Shown piece by piece: positions 61,500-64,000 of a stretch of DNA of 64,000 nucleotides; position 1 is the first letter of the stretch; the number at the start of each line of letters is the position of its first letter. The notes beneath the pieces are model-generated. The model was not told where the DNA came from. It ran no database searches and saw nothing but the letters and a program-made list of their open reading frames with translations. Source of the DNA: Blumeriella jaapii (taxonomy: Eukaryota; Ascomycota; Leotiomycetes; Helotiales; Drepanopezizaceae). Made by a program: the position numbers and the translations under genes. The stretch lies in the NCBI GenBank assembly GCA_009599575.1, contig VWND01000075.1, positions 1,054,001 through 1,118,000 on the forward strand, in the 5' to 3' direction.

Positions 61500-64000
61500 G
61501 GTGCGGATGTGAGAGGGCGAATCTCAGCACGTGTAGCCTGTTGGTCCTGGAGGGAAACGCAGACTCGAGGATGTCTTGTGTGTGGGTGTGTGTGTTTGTA
61601 TACATAAACATATGTATATAAATATCTACGCGAACACCAGCCTAGCGTGGAAATCGTTTGCAAAGAAGGAACGCGCACCCAGGTTTCACAGGCTCTTGAA
61701 ACGATACTTATCTTCCGAACAAGAAAAAATACCAAGTCGATGTACGGCCTTGGTGGCGTCATATTCTCTCCTTGCCCGTGACTCGTGGATACATCCAGAA
61801 CATCGTTTCCCCCTCCCCCCCCCCCCCCCCATATTCCCTCATCTGGCTGGTCTCGCCCACCGGCTCGCCTTGTGCGCCCCGACCCTGGCACGTTCGACGC
61901 ATCTCCTTGGGCAGAAGTACTGTGTACTTCGAGTGCGCGCCGAAGAATTGTGGGCAGGCCGCCCACTGTGATTTTGCTCGGGAGCCGATTCCACGCCGGG
62001 GAATCGGACGTGTCTGGCCGCCACGCCAACGAGGGTACCTACCTACCTTCAGTACAGAGGATAATAAGCTCATCCCGACGAAGGTTTCTTGGTACCCTTT
62101 TTCGGGGGCGCGACACGATCGATCAGAACACCATGTATGTGCATACACAGTACATACATACAGACATACATACATAGGTACATACATGTAATCAGTAAAT
62201 CAGAGCCGATCGCGATCGACTGTTAGACGCCATCGGCCCAGGAGGACAAAAAGACAGACGGTCCAGCGCTGGCTCGGAAAAGCCCCATTCGCTTCTCGGT
62301 CGTGTGGTCAGTCGGTCTCTGTTTGAGGCTCCATGACTACTTACTTACTTCTTCGACTTTGGCCCAAGAGTGCGCGCGCCCTGTGATCTCTCTGAGGCGA
62401 AACAAGCGTAGTTCGCCCCTTGGGGGCTGGGGGCCGGGAGACAAGAGTTTTGGCAGGGAAATCCAGAGTTTCCGGGGTGGACGATGCAAAGCTTCTTCGA
62501 ATCTCCAGACCACGCCAACCTCACTTCTAAAAAAAAAAAAAAAAAAAAATTGTCGAAAAAAAGGTTGTTTTTTTTGGGAGATGATATCAGCCCTCTTATG
62601 CTTACTCCTGCGAATCTGGGAATGACGACAGCCCTCCACGATCGCGCGATCCAACATCATGCAGCCAGCGCCTTTCGCGTCCCAGGGCGGCCGGCGTGCC
62701 TCCCACCGTGTGCACCATACACACATACATACACTCACAGTACATACTGTACTGTACTGTACCTACAGCAGGTACCCATGTCCGGATCCGGAACATCCAC
62801 GGACCCACCACTGACTCGCTTGCCAGAAAGTAAACATCGACGAGCCTCACTCACCGACTTCCCGACGCACAGGCTTCTCTGTCGACCTCGCCCTACTCCG
62901 GGTGCTGCTTCCCCTCCCCTCCCACCCCCCTACCGGGAAAAACAAAAAAAAAAGAAGAAGGAGAAGAAGAAAAGGAAAAAGACAAAAAAGGGGAAGAGAG
63001 GAAGAGAGGAGAAGGGCTAAAGAATGAGGCCATTCATTACTCGCGCAATCTCGTCTCCCAACCCCTCTCCCCTCCCTCCCTCCCTCCCTCCCTGCCTCCC
63101 CTTGCCTTTTTCCTCCTAACCGGTATTCGATGATGTACAGTACATACATACATACATACATACAGATACTTACTGTACTGTACACACTATGTACACAGTA
63201 CAGCTGTACAGTACCTCATCATCGGTACTTCTTCACCACAGCCCCCTGAGCCGGGGCCCAGAACCGCAGGTGCTTTTCGGGGGAGCTGGGGGGGAGCAGA
63301 CATTCCACGCACGAGGAAGAAGAAGACGCCCCCCTCAACCACCACCACCACCAAACCAACACCGCTGCTGCGCTCTTGCCGCTGTGGCTCGCGACGGGGG
63401 ATGGGGGGGTGGCGGCCTCGCGCAGGAACAGCCACGAAGTGTGCAACGGCTTCCTGGAGCAAGCAAGGCATGGGCAGCTTCGTCATGGGCGACTTGAATA
63501 GACACATATATGCTGTACTGTACCGTGTCTTGCTGGCTCGAATAAGGATGACCATGGCCCCGTGACGCGTGGGCGTCGCTGATGGATCGGGCTTTCTCGA
63601 ATCGAGAGGAGGGTGATGGTTGGTTGGTTGGTGCTGTGCTGTGTATATGTGCAGTATATATGTGCAGTAAGTAAGTAAGTAAGTAGGTATATGTAGGTAG
63701 GTAAATGTAGGTAGGTAAGTAAGTACCGTGACGAACGCCGTGCTGAGTGAGTGAGTGCGTGCGCTAGGACATGACGTGTTGTTCTCGTCAAGTGACCGAT
63801 GGGTCGTACGCACAGTAGAGGAAGACGTGCCCCGGGGGCGTTGCATACCTACAGTACCTACCTACCTACCTAGGTAGGTAGGTATGGACGATGGATAAAT
63901 AAATAGCTAGCTAGCTAGCTGGCTATCCTTGGAATAAGCCTGTTTCGCTGTTTCGCTATATAGGTAGGTAGGTAGGTATAACACAGTAGAACAGTACAGT
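61500..64000. other. Right end: microsatellite-rich, gene-free
   Basis: No conserved frame. Contents: a (GTGTGT) tract near 61577-61595, a run of 16 C at 61815-61830, 21 A at 62529-62549, purine-rich text at 62940-63015, CCCT repeats at 63065-63095, CATACATACA runs near 62145-62185 and 63140-63165. GTACAGTAC / TACTGTACTG clusters occur around 62740-62765 and 63130-63215. GTAAGTAAG and GTAGGTAGG tracts occupy 63665-63725 and 63860-63890, AGCTAGCTAGCT 63905-63921, and TAGGTAGG 63961-63978. The density of simple repeats resembles that of the left 2 kb. Confidence 0.6.

Overview
The window is nuclear DNA of a filamentous ascomycete (Pezizomycotina). Genes carry short spliceosomal introns, mostly about 50-230 nt, with GTAAGT/GTATGT/GTGAGT-like donors. 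The recognisable proteins have Pezizomycotina-type architecture: vacuolar subtilisin, fungal phosphofructokinase, ISN1, MED17, fungal complex I subunit, CSM3/Swi3, SKI2, CYP52-like P450. I saw no phage, plasmid, CRISPR, rRNA or tRNA signals. The species cannot be named from sequence alone.

Layout. 1-2.25 kb is repeat-rich and gene-free. 2.25-4.05 kb (+) is a vacuolar subtilisin; 4.64-8.16 kb (+) a large Ser/Pro-rich protein. 9.3-9.99 kb (-) is a small membrane protein and 11.79-12.85 kb (+) a mitochondrial formyltetrahydrofolate deformylase with a broken frame. 14.5-16.3 kb (+) is a secreted arylsulfotransferase-like protein. 16.8-19.2 kb (-) is an eight-exon IMP 5'-nucleotidase and 20.1-22.7 kb (-) phosphofructokinase, divergent from MED17 (23.3-25.4 kb, +). 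Then come a TAD2-like tRNA deaminase (25.9-26.9 kb, +), a complex I subunit (27.2-27.9 kb, -) divergent from CSM3 (28.2-29.4 kb, +), and SKI2 (29.7-33.7 kb, +). A 331/337-nt tandem repeat lies at 34.06-34.84 kb. 35.9-37.1 kb (-) is a conserved-looking protein divergent from a cysA-like serine acyltransferase (37.4-39.0 kb, +). A broken small membrane-protein gene (39.6-40.4 kb, -) and a single-pass membrane protein (41.6-43.2 kb, -) follow. Further on are a GNAT acetyltransferase (45.4-45.9 kb, -), an RNA 3'-phosphate cyclase (47.3-48.6 kb, +) convergent with an SDR (48.6-49.5 kb, -), and two MFS transporters (50.9-52.7 and 57.2-58.8 kb, -) separated by about 4.5 kb without recognisable genes. 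A CYP52-like P450 (59.9-61.5 kb, -) and a microsatellite-rich end close the window.

The genes are mainly housekeeping (glycolysis, purine and one-carbon metabolism, transcription, RNA decay, tRNA editing, respiration, sulfur amino acids) with a few accessory enzymes and transporters towards the right. I found no coherent gene cluster and no convincing new system. The strongest anomaly is a set of frame breaks in otherwise intact conserved genes (pfkA, MED17, SKI2, P450, purU and two hypothetical genes). Four of them are each repaired by adding one base, which points to sequence or assembly indels more than gene decay. Exon boundaries given here were worked out by hand from splice signals, phase and family conservation.
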